From: Kryptolebias marmoratus
Lineage: Eukaryota; Chordata; Actinopteri; Cyprinodontiformes; Rivulidae
Assembly (NCBI RefSeq): GCF_001649575.2
Contig: NC_051434.1
Location: 8,636,308 to 8,700,307, forward strand
DNA: 64,000 nucleotides
Direction of reading: 5' to 3'
Of this stretch, positions 11,421 through 24,365 are shown piece after piece; the stretch's first letter is position 1; every line of letters starts with the position of its first letter. A model generated the notes under the pieces. That model saw only the letters and a list, made by a program, of their open reading frames with translations, ran no database searches and was not told the DNA's origin. The translations under genes and the position numbers were made by a program.

Positions 11421-14400
11421 CTTAATTTCTTACCTTCAGAGGACAACTCCTGAGCGAAACATAACCAGGCAAAATCTCGTGTTAGACAGTGCTCTGAGGC
11501 TATAAGCAGATGAGAGCTGGATGGTCCAAGACGGGAGTGAGTAGGCATAAAAAATGTGAATTTCAGGGGAGGCAACTTTTGAAAATAGGACAGTGCTGAA
11601 GTGTCACTGTGGCGTGCGTTAGAGTGTCACTGGGTTATAATGGAAAATAATAGAGGCAGCTTTTTTGACATGTATGTGTGTTCCAGCCTTTTGGCATTTT
11701 CTCACACTTTATCACTATTATTTTTTTGGTCTAAAACATCCAGGGAATGGCAGTATTTTCAACACTTACTATTTGTGCGTCTACGGTTCGTTTTTCTTTT
11801 TTGGGCAGACACAAAGTAGTGTTTTTTTCTGTGTGTAAGTCGATGCAGTCAGTATGAAAGCTCAGAAGTGAGCACTGGCTGACATCCTATCTGACACAGT
11901 GTTTCTTTCTAGCAGTAGACTCATCAGTCGGCCTGGCTCCCGTGGATGCCAAGCTGAAGATCACATTCTGGCATTTTTTTTTTTTTCATTTTTGTTCCAT
12001 CTGCCTCCCTATTTTGTTCTCATTGCCTAATTTGACTGTTTTGCTTCTTTGAACCTGCTTCCGTTTTTTTTCTTTAGATTAGGAATTTCTTGAGCATTTC
12101 TTCTGTTTCAATTCATGCAAATGATTATTTCATCACAAATAAACCGTTTAGGAATCTATTTTTTAAGTCAGCTACAAGACAAGCAAGACTTAACGTAGAC
12201 CAAGTGTTACACAACTGGTCTTGATGTGACAATGTCTAAATCAAGGCAAAGTGTTAAGGCGCCTTCTGGCTAATTATGGTCTCTTCAGGAGGTTGTCATG
12301 TTCGGAAAACAGAGTACTAATTTTATCTCGTTCTTTTGTTGACATCTTCAGCCTTCATGTGGCTTCCTGTTTACTTGCTGATTTAGTTTGACCGTGAGTG
12401 AATGTCAGTCACAAAATTAAACATGTAAAACATGGTAGACACACAAACACAATCTCATATAATAAAAAAATAAATAAAAACCCACCTTACACTCACTCAC
12501 CCAAACACAGATAACATGCACAAGGCACAATCATTTTGCTGGGGATAAAAAATGTGTAACCTGGTGTGTATTCATGTCTATGCATTTTTTGTTACGTGTG
12601 TGTGTGTGAACACTTTGCAAATGTAAGATTAATTCTTCACTCATTTCTACATTGCAAAAGCCTCTTTTTGGGGGGTGTCTCCACTATTTTTCTCTTCATC
12701 TTCTCAAATCTTCGTTTCTCGCTGTCATTTGCTCTTGTCAGCACCTGTGATTCTCCCTGACATTTTTCCCATAATCCTCTGGTACCAGGAAGTTAAGCCT
12801 TGCAGGGGCCAGACTGACATTTAGTTAGTGCTTTCTAAGCAGGAAAAGCTGAAATGTGAGCCTTTACATACACAGGCACGTGCACAACTTCTTCCCAAAC
12901 TGAGGATTCGTTATAACGCCATAAAATGTGTTTTATTTTTGTTGCACCATTTCACAACAAAATTCAGCCCAGGGCACAACACAGAACAACCAACAGGTCC
13001 AGGAAAACTCAAAAGCATTTATATACAATTTTATTTCATGCTTTTCCAATCAAATACAGTTAGACCTAATTTCATGCTAAGCCAATGGAATTTAACGCCG
13101 TCAGTTCAGTGCACCAGTAATTATAAACGAAAATTTGCAAAATAATAAATAAAAGAACAAGTTGCCAACAGATTGCATCAAATCTTCAGTTGGATTCTGT
13201 CCCTCATCTTGAGCAGATGAAGGGTGGCAGGAAATACTGTAAAAGAGAACTCTCATTTTAAGAGCAAGAGACCTCCAGCAGAAACACTCAGGATTGACGG
13301 CCATCTGCCTCAAACAGCTGGGAGATGAGAGAACAGAAAAGAGGCACAATCACACAGAAAAGCACCCAGCCAGGGACACTTGCTGTGAGCAAAGGAAAAG
13401 AAGAAAAATACAACATTAATTGTGTTGATGGCATATACACTTATGGAAAGTGAAGACAGAAGACTGGGGAGATGATCATTCAAGTACATCTCATAGTGTC
13501 CTGAGAAGTTAATCGAAAAACAGGAGCATTCCTGCCTACAAGCCTACAAGAAGATCCCTCCTCCCATTCTACATTATACATGTGTTAAGTATTTATCCAC
13601 AAACATTCTAAAAGTAGAAGGAAAACATCTCAGCGCTCTACAGCTTGCCACTCGGACACCTCCTGTGAGTGGTAAAACATGCAACATGGCACCCACAGCT
13701 AGTTCTAGGATTGGAAACGTGACAGCAGAATATCAGCTTAAAACCTGATGTTCTCAGCAGTGATCATCACAATCAACAAAAAGCAAACAAACAAACAAAA
13801 GAAAAAAAAAAACTGACTATGAACCATAAAATCTGGCCAGAATTGGGGTTTTCGATTTGACACACCTTGTTTCTATGTCAGTAAATTTATAAAGCAGAGC
13901 CTGAAAACTAATTTGTACAAACAGTTTGTGTCTGCTAACACTTTGTGCTCTGTTGAATTATATTACAGAATTCACTCTGCATCCCATGATAAGTTATTAT
14001 AGACCACAGCTGTGCTATATATTAAAATATGTTAAAAGGATGTTTTACTCTGAAGAGGAAACTTTAAAAGGGAAGTTTCTTTCTGAACATGTTTCATTTG
14101 CAGAACACATACTGGAACACTTTAAACATTTTTTAAACAAAGTTCTGGTCAATCACATTTACTTTGAACATACATGGGAAGTGCTAAATTTCCTAATTAG
14201 CTTGTGGTTTATCAAAGTCTTACAAAATGATACATTTTACTCCCGAAATAAACAAAAATAAACAGTTTTACATTCACATTCTTGATCCTGTCTCTCAGTC
14301 TTAAACTGTTGCAGGTGATTTTGCTGTTTATTGCTTTAAAGTTTGTTAAAAAGTAGTTCTGATGTCCTATTAAATCAAGAGAGAGGAAGATCAGTAAATC

Positions 14401-16237
14401 TATTTTGGCCATGTTTCAAACTGAAAAGGATAACAAGAACTTTTTAAAATGCATCCAATCTTACTTCACAAACTTCTAAAACTCTGGTTGGCATTAAATG
14501 TTGGAGTCCACCAAATTCATAGGGAATATCAGTGTGAGTTGAAAATATCCGATTTCCAGGAATAATATTTTAGCTGTGATGACAAGACAAACAATTTAAG
14601 AAAAAGAAAACTTGTTCAGAATATCAGATGTGTGACATCCATTAAAACTGAGGAAAATTCACTTATTGGGAACCTAATGGATTAAATAAACTATCAACAA
14701 ATTATGTAAATAAGTGTTTTGATGTATAGTATGTAAATAAAGTTTACAAAAACCATGACTAACAAAAGGCATGACTTTTAATTTAATCAATTTTGCCAAA
14801 ACAGTCACAGTCCCTTCATCCAACACCATTGGAAACCTGTTGATATGTCTTACTGACCTACTTTTGTGAGAAGAATGAGTAAAAGTGCTTCATATACTTA
14901 AGTTATAACCTTTTAAAGGTGTTTTTTTTAATACAGTATTAAGATTTGGTTTAAGAATATGTATAAAAATTGAGAAAACAAAACAATGTTTGATAACTCA
15001 GTTTCTTTTTATCTCTGTTTTTCAATCCTACAGCTGATTTTTGCCCTCTTCTGTCTTTCCATCCATCACTTTGTCCATCAAACCAAAATCCCCTCAGCTT
15101 TTTAGTTCTACCCTTTAAGCCTTATTAGTGCTTCTCCTGCGAGAGTCCACACTCAGCTATATGTCTCTCCCGCAGTCTATCCTCCTTCCTTCCTGCGCTC
15201 ATCCCCAACCGCCTCCCCTCCTTTTCCTCCCCCCAACACCCCCAATAACAGCCTCTGGCCATGAAAAGTTTTACAGATGTGAGTTGGCAGACCTTGTGTA
15301 GTTGGGTTTCTGTGTGTGAGAATGTGTGTGTGTGCGCGGGCGTGAGCGTTGGCAGACCTTGAGACCTGTCAGTGTCTCATTGTGTCAAACAAGGGTGCTA
15401 GCATCCTCTCCCCCCTTTTTCTCCTGCTCACATAGACACACAAACTTGCTTAGAGTTAAAAGAGCTCCATAAACTGATCTAAACTGAGTGCAGATCTGAG
15501 TATCACGAAATATTTAGAACCCCTTTTGCTGCAATTATATCAGACAGGGAGAGCAGGCCGTCTGAAGAACTTTTGCTTCCTGGCTGTTATTTAAATACAC
15601 CGGGCATGTCTGCCATATCTGCCTAAGGGACTTGTCAGTCTACCTCCAACAATTGTTTCAGATGCTTTGCATTTTAACATTTCGAGCCTGCCAGTTAGTG
15701 TGGAGCTCTCTAATTTAACCTTCAGAGTCAGATTTAGCAAGAGGGCCTGCCTTTGTGTGCAACAATCCACAGTGTAATTCACAAGTGTTGTAGAAACACA
15801 AAGCAAACTGAAGGTTTCTACGCTCTTCAATCAAAACACTTGTTAGATGGTTTAATAGTGTCTGAAATCCCTTTACCAACTCCTTGGGGCTGCATCTGAC
15901 CTGCTGGTCTTTCTTGCATTTTAATTCAAATAGGCATTAACTCTATAACAGGTGCCTGTCTATCATCTTTGTAATAGGCACAGTCATCTTCATAGAAAAA
16001 AAACAACAACATATTTTTACTGTTTTTTATTCAAATCCCAGTACAATTTATACTACTGCAAACTTAGTAGTATGACTCTTTATTTTGGTTATTTTTTTTA
16101 GTAAATGCAGGCTAACAGGAACAGTGGATGAAACATTTAGGTCCAGGAGCAGTTTTCTAAGACACAAAATGCAACTCAGTGTCTGAAGTGGTCCTTACAC
16201 ATTCTCCATATGGTTTCCTATTACCTAAAATGAAACG
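11421..16237. other. Non-coding stretch
   Basis: No gene supported. The longest frame (13,926-14,261) has no domain and lies in AT-rich DNA. The segment 15,580-15,980 is low in simple repeats and relatively complex, so it is a weak candidate for conserved non-coding sequence. A pyrimidine-rich patch lies at 15,040-15,250. Confidence 0.5.
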
Positions 16238-16432
16238 AAAAAGCCTATCATTCCTTAAAGGAATGAATATTACCTGCCATTTTTCATGCCAGAGTTTGAG
16301 ACTAACAACAGAGTTACAGCCATTGTGGTCCAACCTTGAAAATGTTCAATTCTTTCACTGTCAAGTGAAAACATGTACACAGACACCAGCCAAAACTGTT
16401 ATCATCTTTCGCTTTTTCCAGGAGGCGATAAA
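16238..16432 (+). repeat. Interspersed family A, internally deleted copy
   Basis: Both family A ends are kept: CATTCCTTAAAGGAATG at about 16,249 with TTTTTCATGCCAGAG after it, and the terminal ACACAGACACCAGCC ... GGAGGCGATAA. The middle (the block with the GCCATCTTGAAT core) is missing, leaving about 195 bp. The ends-only structure resembles an internal deletion derivative of a DNA transposon. Confidence 0.65.
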
Positions 16433-16864
16433 AACAAAAAAATCTATTGCTGTTTAAGCCACAATTTATAGAATCACCTGATTGTTTCAATATAATTTTA
16501 TTATGTTATTTGTAAATCTTTACATGATGCTGTTTTTTTTACACTTTTATAGCAAAGACAATTTAAAGCTCTGACCAAATTGTTTATTCTTTTGTACTGA
16601 AATATTGCACAATAATCTTGTTTTAATTCATATGATCACACTGAACAAGATAACAGTGATTTACCTCCACAGAGGTAGTGTTCCCTGCAGCTTATCTGTC
16701 GAGATGAGAACAGTGTGTTCCCTGCAGTGCAATTTATGCACATGCTTGTTCACTTATAACAGAGCCACATGAGTTTATGTAAATTGTGAGAACAATGAAA
16801 CTCCTAAACAGTCCAAATCTTATATCATATGTGCATCCAACATCTAAAAATTACTTCCATGTAA

Positions 16865-16869
<5 letters not shown>

Positions 16870-16903
<34 letters not shown>
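16870..16903 (+). repeat. (TG)n microsatellite
   Basis: An uninterrupted TG run of about 34 bp immediately upstream of the LINE tail at 16,904. Confidence 0.95.
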
Positions 16904-16904
<1 letters not shown>

Positions 16905-17240
16905 CAATCTCAAGCGACCGTAGCACCAGGAAGAAGGAGCAAGAAAAGCTTGAGAAATACCAAGGGCTGAAAGAGGAAACAGAGAAGCTGTGGAGAGTCA
17001 AGGCCTCAGTGATACCAGTGGTCATCGGAGTACTCAGTGCTGTGACCCCCAAACCAGAAGAGCGGCTCCAACAGATCCCAGGAACAACCTCAGAGATCTC
17101 TGTTCAGAAAGAGTGCAGTCCGAGGATTAGCTAATATACTGTACAGAACTCTCAAGCTCCCAGGCCTTTGGTAGCTTGAAGTGAAAGTGGAACTGCCCAT
17201 ATGGAACAAATAGGGCAAGATGGAAGTTTTTTTAAATGGA
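16904..17240 (+). mobile_element. Non-LTR retrotransposon C-terminal fragment
   Basis: The + strand frame reads KEQEKLEKYQGLKEETEKLW, then VIPVVIGVLSAVTPK, then LQQIPGTTSEISVQK, up to about 17,090. A slipped frame follows, with residues corresponding to a LKLPG ending near 17,155. This tail (EKYQGL..E, VPVVIG.L..VTP, QQIPGTTS.ISVQK) is one I associate with the C-terminal region of site-specific-type (R2/R4-like) fish LINEs; the exact clade is not certain. The copy is 5'-truncated at the (TG)n run, has a frameshift near its end and runs into a (GATA)n tract. Confidence 0.6.
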
Positions 17241-17243
17241 TAT

Positions 17244-17245
17244 AT

Positions 17246-17330
<85 letters not shown>

Positions 17331-17331
17331 A
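17244..17331 (+). repeat. (GATA)n microsatellite
   Basis: About 84 bp of nearly perfect TAGA/GATA repeats, directly 3' of the LINE fragment. It may have grown from the element's own 3' tail. Confidence 0.95.
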
Positions 17332-17768
17332 TCTTTTGTATATATTTGTACTGCTGGAAACTGTAAGCTTATTTTTAAGAATTTGACAAGTCCTGCATGT
17401 TTTTCCTTAATATCATGTGACAACTGGGCAGTGATGTGATGTCAGTAATGGACAGTTGCCACAAGGAAAAATACAATTTATAGTCCTCATACTCCTTTTA
17501 CATTCATTTCCTTCTCTGCTGTTGTTTTCTCTTCCCTCTTCCTGCTTTTTGTTTCCTCATGTTTGTCTTCCAAAATGAAACAAAAACTAAAAGACATGCA
17601 CACAGATACAGACTGCATGAATACTGACTATAAGAACAGAAAAGATAAAAGATTAAACATGCATATGGAACACAGATCAGTCAGATGAAAGAACACACTG
17701 CAAGGACCTATAAGCACTTGGAGTATGTGACTCTCAGCTACTACCATGCCACATTTCAGCTTGTAGTA

Positions 17769-17771
<3 letters not shown>

Positions 17772-17811
<40 letters not shown>
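17772..17811 (+). repeat. (TA)n microsatellite
   Basis: About 40 bp of perfect TA repeats. A shorter (TA)n of about 25 bp lies at 21,618-21,642, and others at 22,221-22,232 and 46,861-46,890. Confidence 0.95.
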
Positions 17812-17818
<7 letters not shown>

Positions 17819-17957
17819 ATTTATAGCATAAAACTATAATAATGATTTTCAGAGAATTTCATTGAAGGTTTCTGAATTTTGTTTTGATAATGGACAGTCT
17901 TTACTCCAAAAATGAACCCCAAAGTTTGAAATAAAGATGCCATGCACTGTATAGAGC

Positions 17958-18280
17958 TAGCAGTATGCGCTGTAATTTAGTCTCAGCTCCTATCACACCA
18001 AATTTTACCCTAATATCAGTAAAGGTTATAGCTATTTTTCTGTTTGCTAAGGTTGCTTAGCTGTGGCAGCTATCTTGAAATGGGTTGACTCCAAAAGGTT
18101 CTCCGTTGTAGATGTCTATTCTGTGATTACTTTCTGAGAGTTTCATTAAAATTCAACCACTGCCAGTGATGCGTAAAATATTTTGCTTGTCAGATTATTT
18201 CGCTCGACAAACAACAAGCATACAGACACACACAAACAGACACAAGTAAAAAGATTTTTTGCCTTTTTGTGGGCAATAAC
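17958..18280 (+). repeat. Interspersed family A, 3' two-thirds
   Basis: It begins at the TCTCAGCTCCTATCACACC block and continues through AGCTATCTTGAAATGGGTTG, a TTTCATTAAAATTCAACCAC block and ACAGACACACACAAACAGAC. It ends near GCCTTTTTGTGGGCAATAA. The palindromic left end is absent. Confidence 0.7.
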
Positions 18281-20545
18281 TATATCAAGAATGCTGAAAC
18301 TTGGACAAACACCCCATGTCCTGCTGCATCTGAAGATGCAAACTTATTATTTTTTACAAAGAAATAGAAGTTCTTTCATTTCTTTTTTATCAGACTGGTT
18401 GGAAAAACTCAACATAAAACAATAACTAAAGGAAAGTGGACCTCCTGTACATTCAGAAATCAAAGTGAAGCTGGAAGAAAAGGAAAAATTTATATCATCC
18501 AACTGACAATGCAGACAATGCACAAGCGTTCAAACAGAGAGGCGGGAAGGATGAAAAAGGTTAAGTACATACATATACAGGTAAAGAAATACTTGTTTTA
18601 CTGCAGTCCTTCTTAGTATTACTGTGTTAAAAACCTTTAAACCTACTGTTGATGCAGCAGTCTTAGTCAATTACAGACCCATAAACAGTTTTTCTTTCAA
18701 AACAAAGTCAGACAAAAATGGGTTGGGCATGTTATTCGGCTTAAAGTAACAACATTAGGCTACTATAGGTCATATTTATTTGTTAGACTCCATTTTGTTT
18801 GTGTACAAGTTGAATCTTCCTACGCAGCAGAGTTAGACAGAGTTCAGGAAGATTTCGTGCTTGGAACAATTATTTCAGTTCAGATTTTTGTTCAAATCGG
18901 TTCAGATCTATAAATTTTGTTCAAGCCTATTTACTAGCCAGAGAATGAGCATGTCTTGGGGACAAAAGAAGTCTGAATTAATTTTACTGTAATGTGGATT
19001 TTACATAATCAAATTTAAATTTGACTATATTTTACTGAACTGAATTAATGAACCTGTTTATATTTTTGTAAAATCAAATGAATTGAGAGGGGATGAAGAG
19101 GTTATATTGTGGGGAAGAAAAATAAAAAACAACATAAAGCTTCTGAATCATTCCCTTGAAAGTCTTGTTCCTTTAAATTTCATTCCAAGGAGTAATAGTG
19201 GCTGAAGTGTAGTGAAACTGAGAGTTTGTTTCTTGTATGATGTCAGATTACATCAGATTTGTATTGATCAGACCATTTTGATCCACTCCACAGCTGTTTG
19301 AACCTTCTGAAATTTCTAAACTGTGTAGCACTTTGAGGAGCACTTTCTGTAGCGGCTCAGTCAATAGCACACATTGGCTTTGCTTATACTTTTCTGCTCG
19401 GAGAATTCACGTTTGATTTTTCTTGTTAGAAGTAAACAGCCAGGAGCTAAAACCCTTTCACAGGTTTTCTTTTGTGCAATGGACACAACATACATTCTTT
19501 GAACCTTGTGTGCCAATTGTACAATGAATGTTATGTGTCTAAAAACTACTTAATTGGGATTAGGTCAAACTCAGGTTCCTGTTATAAGATAACAGTCAGG
19601 TTGGCGCTTTGATCAGGAGATTAGGTATTGGCTCCGCCTTAAAGGACACAATCGTTCCTTCAGGGAAGCCTTCATAAAGTGTAAAATTGAACCTGACAGG
19701 TAAAGAAATTCCATCTTAGTTGTATGAATGAAGGTTCTTTCTGCTGTCAGAAAATGTGCATTCTGGTTTGTGTCAGCCACCTTATTGCTCAGAAAAGGTT
19801 GCAGCAAAGCCAGCATGATTATCAATTTAAAATATATGACTAAGTATGAACACATTAGTTTAAACACAGCAGTTGACATACATTTAGAAAGATTAACAAG
19901 AAAACATTGAGCAATAACCCTAGTTTTGTTCCATTTATGACAAAACTATCTAAATGTTAGTGCAAAATACATTTATTTGCCATTATATTGTTATCATTGA
20001 CCAATAAAACCACACTGATTTACTGCTGTTTAATCGCAGCAGTTAAAGAATAAAAAAAAACACCTAAGTTTAGATGAGGATAAAAACTATGAGCAATCTC
20101 ATATCTGGCATCATCTAAAGCTTCCACTGATTTTGTTTTGGGCAGAGGCGTTTTAAAGTTAGCTGATGATTGCTGGCAAACTCCGTGTTGGAAGGGCTCA
20201 TTTGGCACTGCTTTGTGAGATGAGTCATGACTGAAGGTCCTGTACTGGACTGTCAGCATGCCACAGAGAGGAGGGGAGGTCAGAGCCCATTAAAACACAG
20301 AGTTTTGCTAACATCTCATCCTCTGATGCTGCCAGTAAAGTTCAGACCCAATCCAATGTCAGAGCTACTGTAGTCTTTCCAGGACCCCACCGGTTGATGG
20401 TGCCAGTCCTGAAACAGGCAAGAGAACAAAAACGATGCAAGCTGTAGCACTTTGATAATATAAACACAACTGTTTTTTTGTGCAAGTTGTTGTGTTCTGA
20501 GGTGTACACAGTGATTGTGTTTATGTTCTGTTGCTGTTATTACTT
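18281..20545. other. Non-coding stretch
   Basis: No gene or recognised element. The part at 20,090-20,350 is less AT-rich and free of simple repeats, but I see no exon signals. Confidence 0.5.
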
Positions 20546-20547
20546 CT

Positions 20548-20566
20548 TGTCACTAGATGGCACTGC
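20548..20566 (+). promoter_or_regulatory. CTCF-like motif
   Basis: TTGTCACTAGATGGCACTGC contains CACTAGATGGCAC, close to the vertebrate CTCF core CCASYAGRKGGCRS. A single motif match in 64 kb has modest weight, and such motifs also ride in repeats. Confidence 0.3.
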
Positions 20567-20749
20567 TGTGACACTGTAGGGCAGCAGAGACTGTGTTAAG
20601 AGAACAGCAGAAGAAGAATGAAACTGGACAGAATTCTGTAACAGTGTCTGACTTCATGGCACTCTTGCTGTAACAAAGTTTGTGAGTTTAGCTTTCGTCT
20701 CCTTTTTCCTTCTAACCGCAACGACACAAGTTAAAAAAGAAGAACCTCC

Positions 20750-21000
20750 TTGAAGTGGTGGTTCGGCTCCTCTGTTGTGGGCTTTTGTGGAAAGGTCAAG
20801 AACGGTTTATGCCTTACCTGTTGGAGATAGCTGTATGAACGACCTCAGTTTGGAGAAACAGATTCATTCTGACAATATTGGATGAGCTAACGGCTAGTCA
20901 GAGCAGGGCTATGACCAAAGTGGATTTCTGCCTTCCTGAAACAACTGCAATTTAAAAACCTTTCTAGCACTTCATCAGAACACCATTTTATAAACCTTTT
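20750..21000 (+). repeat. Interspersed family B, most complete copy
   Basis: Ordered blocks: TGTGGAAAGGTCAAGAACGG, CTTACCTGTTGGAGATAGC, GAACGACCTCAGTTTGGAGA, GATTCATTCTGAC, GAGCTAACGGCTAGTC, GAGCAGGGCTATGACCAAAG and a CCTTCCTGAAACAACTGCA end. They match the other family B copies in order. No frame of note. Confidence 0.6.
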
Positions 21001-21660
21001 CACTGCAGTTAATTTTGAACTGCATGGGTATTTATTAAGAATTACTACAATATTCTTGCCAGCTATCTACTGTTGTTGCTTGTTGCTCATGTAAATAACC
21101 ATAAAACTCTTTATAAAGAACCATGCAATGCATGTTTAGGAGCCAACCGTTATCTCCTCACGTTCTTCTCTCTGGTCTGTCTTAGCTTCTTAAAGTTTCT
21201 GGGCAAATCTGATTAAAATTTGACAGCCTCTAGTGAAATTGCTCTCAGCTGGAGGAATTTTTTTTTTTCTCCAAGTATGTCAGTATGAAAAACAAGCAAA
21301 AAAATTGAAAAAAAATTATTTAAATGACTTTTCATTTGAATAACAATACACACGCTTAATTCCAAACACTAATATTTGTCTATTCACGGTGGGAGACTAA
21401 CAAGAAGGAGAAGCAAATAAAATGTGGTGAACGACCTTGATGTCTTTGAGGATGCAACAATAACTATTTGTGTGCTCTGAATGTCTCATTTCAATGGATT
21501 ACAAATAGATTATAAAAGAGAGCTGATGAGTCTCTTCTATACTTTCAAACATTTCACATGAAACTACTGTCATATCCAAAAATGGCAAATAGTAGGAAAA
21601 ACTAAGCCAAACACAACTATATATATATATATATATATATATAGTTTGTAACTATATAAA

Positions 21661-21892
21661 TCAGTCAATTTAAGGGATATTGTGCTAAAAATGTACGTGG
21701 TACTAACTGAGAGCCATTTACAACATATACGCTGAGTGTGACATCTTGCAGTATTGCATGAGTTTAAACATAATGTATTTTCAAGGTCTGACTAAAATGG
21801 CTACAACACAGGTTGATCTTAGTCTAAAACTCTGGCATGAAAGGCGGTGGGGGATTTCCATTCCTTCAAAGAATGCTAATCCTTTAATTTAA
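21661..21892 (-). repeat. Interspersed family A, left half (reverse)
   Basis: From TATTGTGCTAAAAATG through GAGCCATTTACAACATATAC, GACATCTTGCAGTATTGCAT and CTCTGGCATGAAAGGCGGTG to CATTCCTTCAAAGAATGC and CCTTTAATTTAA. The half carrying the CCATCTTGAAT core is missing. Confidence 0.75.
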
Positions 21893-22837
21893 TAACTTAT
21901 GTAGCTTATGAATTCATTTTTAATGGCAGCGTAATATGCCTCAGTTCTCCTTTTTTTATTAATTTAAGTAATTGTCATACATTCTGTACGTCTCACTCAT
22001 AAATCACAGGTGTTTTTACAAACATTTCAAACATTCAGGACAACTTCATTCATTAAACAGGAAAGAGTGGAAAGTAATTAAAGCACCCATGTGTTTAGCT
22101 GTTTTTCCCAAAGTTTAAGCGCTTTAAGCCCAACATAAGAAAACAATGTACTCATTCTGATTCACCACGGTCAACAAACAGCAAAGATAATATGGAAGGG
22201 GATAGGATGCATGATCTTGTTATATATATATATCAGTAATTGATATGTGTGTCTGTTGCCTTGCATGTACAAAACATCTCCAATAAAAGAGGAAAGTTCT
22301 GACAGGCTTCAGGCTTTCTACAGTGATAAAAATAACATAAAAAGTGCATGACATTGATAAATAGATGCATGTTTAAAGGCTCAACTGACATTTTTTTCTT
22401 CTTTGAGGTTTTATGGATATCATTGATGGCTTTATCAGACTAACTACTGTTAATAATACCCCACAGAGGTCTGTTATCTCTTTTTATTTTTTAACAACAT
22501 TCATTCAAGATAATAATTATAAGACATGTGAAGTGTTATTAAGCTAAATGGCATCCTGGCAGCACAGTAAATAACATCAGTTCTGGGATGAAGAAAAAGA
22601 TAGATAACTGCATATTTAGACACACAGAGGATGGATGTTACAGGGAAAATAGGAAAGAAATGTGAAAATATGAATGTTTGAATGTATGCAAGGAACAAGA
22701 TCATTCTTCAGAACAGCAATTCATAAAATAATAATGATATTAAAGATTTAGCATTCCTGTCATGCCAGTTTTAAACATGAAATATTTTATGTTTAGAAGA
22801 GAGTTTAAGACTTAATGTAGAACTTTTAAGCAAAGAG
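21893..22837. other. Non-coding AT-rich stretch
   Basis: Nothing recognisable apart from a short (TA)n at about 22,221-22,232. Confidence 0.5.
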
Positions 22838-23110
22838 CCTATATTTTGTGTTGTGCTTGAAGTATGTATTGGGGATGGTGCTCAGCTACTACTACATCAA
22901 ATTTCAGCTCAATATCTGCAAAACTGACTGCGTTATAGCCATATTTGTGTTTCCTAATTTAAGCTGATTATGGCAGCCATTTTGAATTTGACTGACATCA
23001 AAACTTGATTATCCATAAATGTGCACTGAATGAGTACTTTCTGAGAATTTCAACAAAAGCCATTTTGGGGTTCATGAGATATTTTGCTAACAGACTCAGC
23101 TGACGACAAT
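22838..23110 (+). repeat. Interspersed family A, first unit of a head-to-tail pair
   Basis: Blocks GGTGCTCAGCTACTACTAC, GCTCAATATCTGCAAAACTG, GGCAGCCATTTTGAATTTG, TTTCTGAGAATTTCAAC and CATGAGATATTTTGCTAAC are present in family order. It ends without the CA-rich terminus, and a second unit in the same direction follows. Confidence 0.7.
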
Positions 23111-23134
23111 AGCTAATGGCAGAGTTTAAAGAAC

Positions 23135-23452
23135 AGGCCTTGTGCGATCATATGTGTGTTTGGGGATGACTCTCAGCTACTATCACACTATATTTTAGCT
23201 CAGGGGCTGTAAAATTGGCTGAGCTGTCGCCATTTTTGTGTTTGACAGGTTTGCTTAGCCGTGGCGGCCATCTTAAATGGGGTTGACTCTAAAAGTCAAT
23301 CAGCTGTAGATGGTCGTCCGATTATTATTTTCTGAGGGTTTCGTTAAAATATGTCGGTGGTTCATGAGGTATTTTGCTAACGCCACAGACAAATGAGCAC
23401 ACAGACAGGAGCAGAAACATTACTGCTGCTTGCCTTCGGTGGTGGGCATTAA
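23135..23452 (+). repeat. Interspersed family A, second unit of the pair
   Basis: It repeats the same blocks as the unit before it (GACTCTCAGCTACTATCAC, GGCGGCCATCTTAAATGGGG, AAAAGTCAATCAGCTGTAG, CATGAGGTATTTTGCTAAC) and ends in TGCCTTCGGTGGTGGGCATT. That terminus differs from the CTTTTGGCAGG type and matches the 41,978-42,430 copy, so there are at least two subfamilies. Confidence 0.7.
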
Positions 23453-24276
23453 ATATGTTTATGCATTTGGCATCAGTTTTCATTCTTTTTATCAACAGTG
23501 TTTATACTTAGTTTCAGAAATGTGGATGCCAGACATGTAATGCTTGGACACACACAGAGGTCCCCCGGCTTTATATAATAGCTGATATGCTCGGTCACGT
23601 TTGGAAGACATGGCGCTTCTCTTTGTATGTGGGTGTGTGTTTGTGCGAGAGAACAAGTAGAGGACATGCAGCCTGGAGCTCTGAATTCCAATAGACTGCG
23701 ACCCTACAGATGCTCATGTACACACCCCCTAACAGCACGGCACACATACATCCAGTTCACACCATCACACTGTGTATGAGCTGCGACTACACCGCAATGT
23801 TTTATTCAGTGAGAAACAGAAGGGTAAAGAAAATGCTAATAAAGAAGTTTGGGATATTTTGCAACCTTTAAACTCAGTAAGTTTAACATATTATGAGTCT
23901 GTAGGAGAAGTTACTTTTTTCCAATAATTTTGTGCATTTCCTCATTCTGGACATCTTTTACATATTAGCCAAAATACAGCGCCAAGACAAGTATAGATCT
24001 ATGACAATGATTTGTAGCATTAAAGGGTTTGTAGTAGTCATTTTGCCTTAGTGGAAGTGGATCTGGCTCTTATTCTTGAGAATATTACCTTCATGTTGCT
24101 TTAAGCTCTTATAGGTGTTCTCGTCTAATGTTTGGTAATTCCTTAGAGACTGAAAAGAGATGAATAAAGAGAGAAACATGAAATAAGAAAGGCAGAAATG
24201 TCATGAAAAGAGGAAAACCTGTCTTTAAAATTCACAGCTCAGGGAATGTTGGTGTTGACTTCAACAGATGCGCTGT
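23453..24276. other. Non-coding stretch
   Basis: No gene or recognised element. Confidence 0.5.
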
Positions 24277-24365
24277 GTGCTTAAAGGGATAGTCATGTTA
24301 TTTTTGAAGCGATGTTCTGTCAAACAGTTATCAATAGTTAGAACCTTATCGGCTGTGGCATCATT
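24277..24365 (+). repeat. Family C fragment (relative of the inverted-repeat arms at 56.2-56.9 kb)
   Basis: TTAAAGGGATAGTCATGTTA, GAAGCGATGTTCTGTCA and ATAGTTAGAACCTTATCGGC match, in order, the reverse complement of 56,800-56,893 (AAAGAGATAGTCTGGTCATT, GAAGTGATGTTCTGTCAT, AAAATCTTATCAGCCATG). Only about 90 bp is kept, without a partner arm. Confidence 0.55.

Noticed and set aside
13926..14261. 111-codon + strand frame
   Set aside because: AT-rich, no domain, no exon signals.
17232..17423. Repetitive array considered as satellite or CRISPR-like
   Set aside because: A plain (GATA)n tetranucleotide microsatellite with no spacers.
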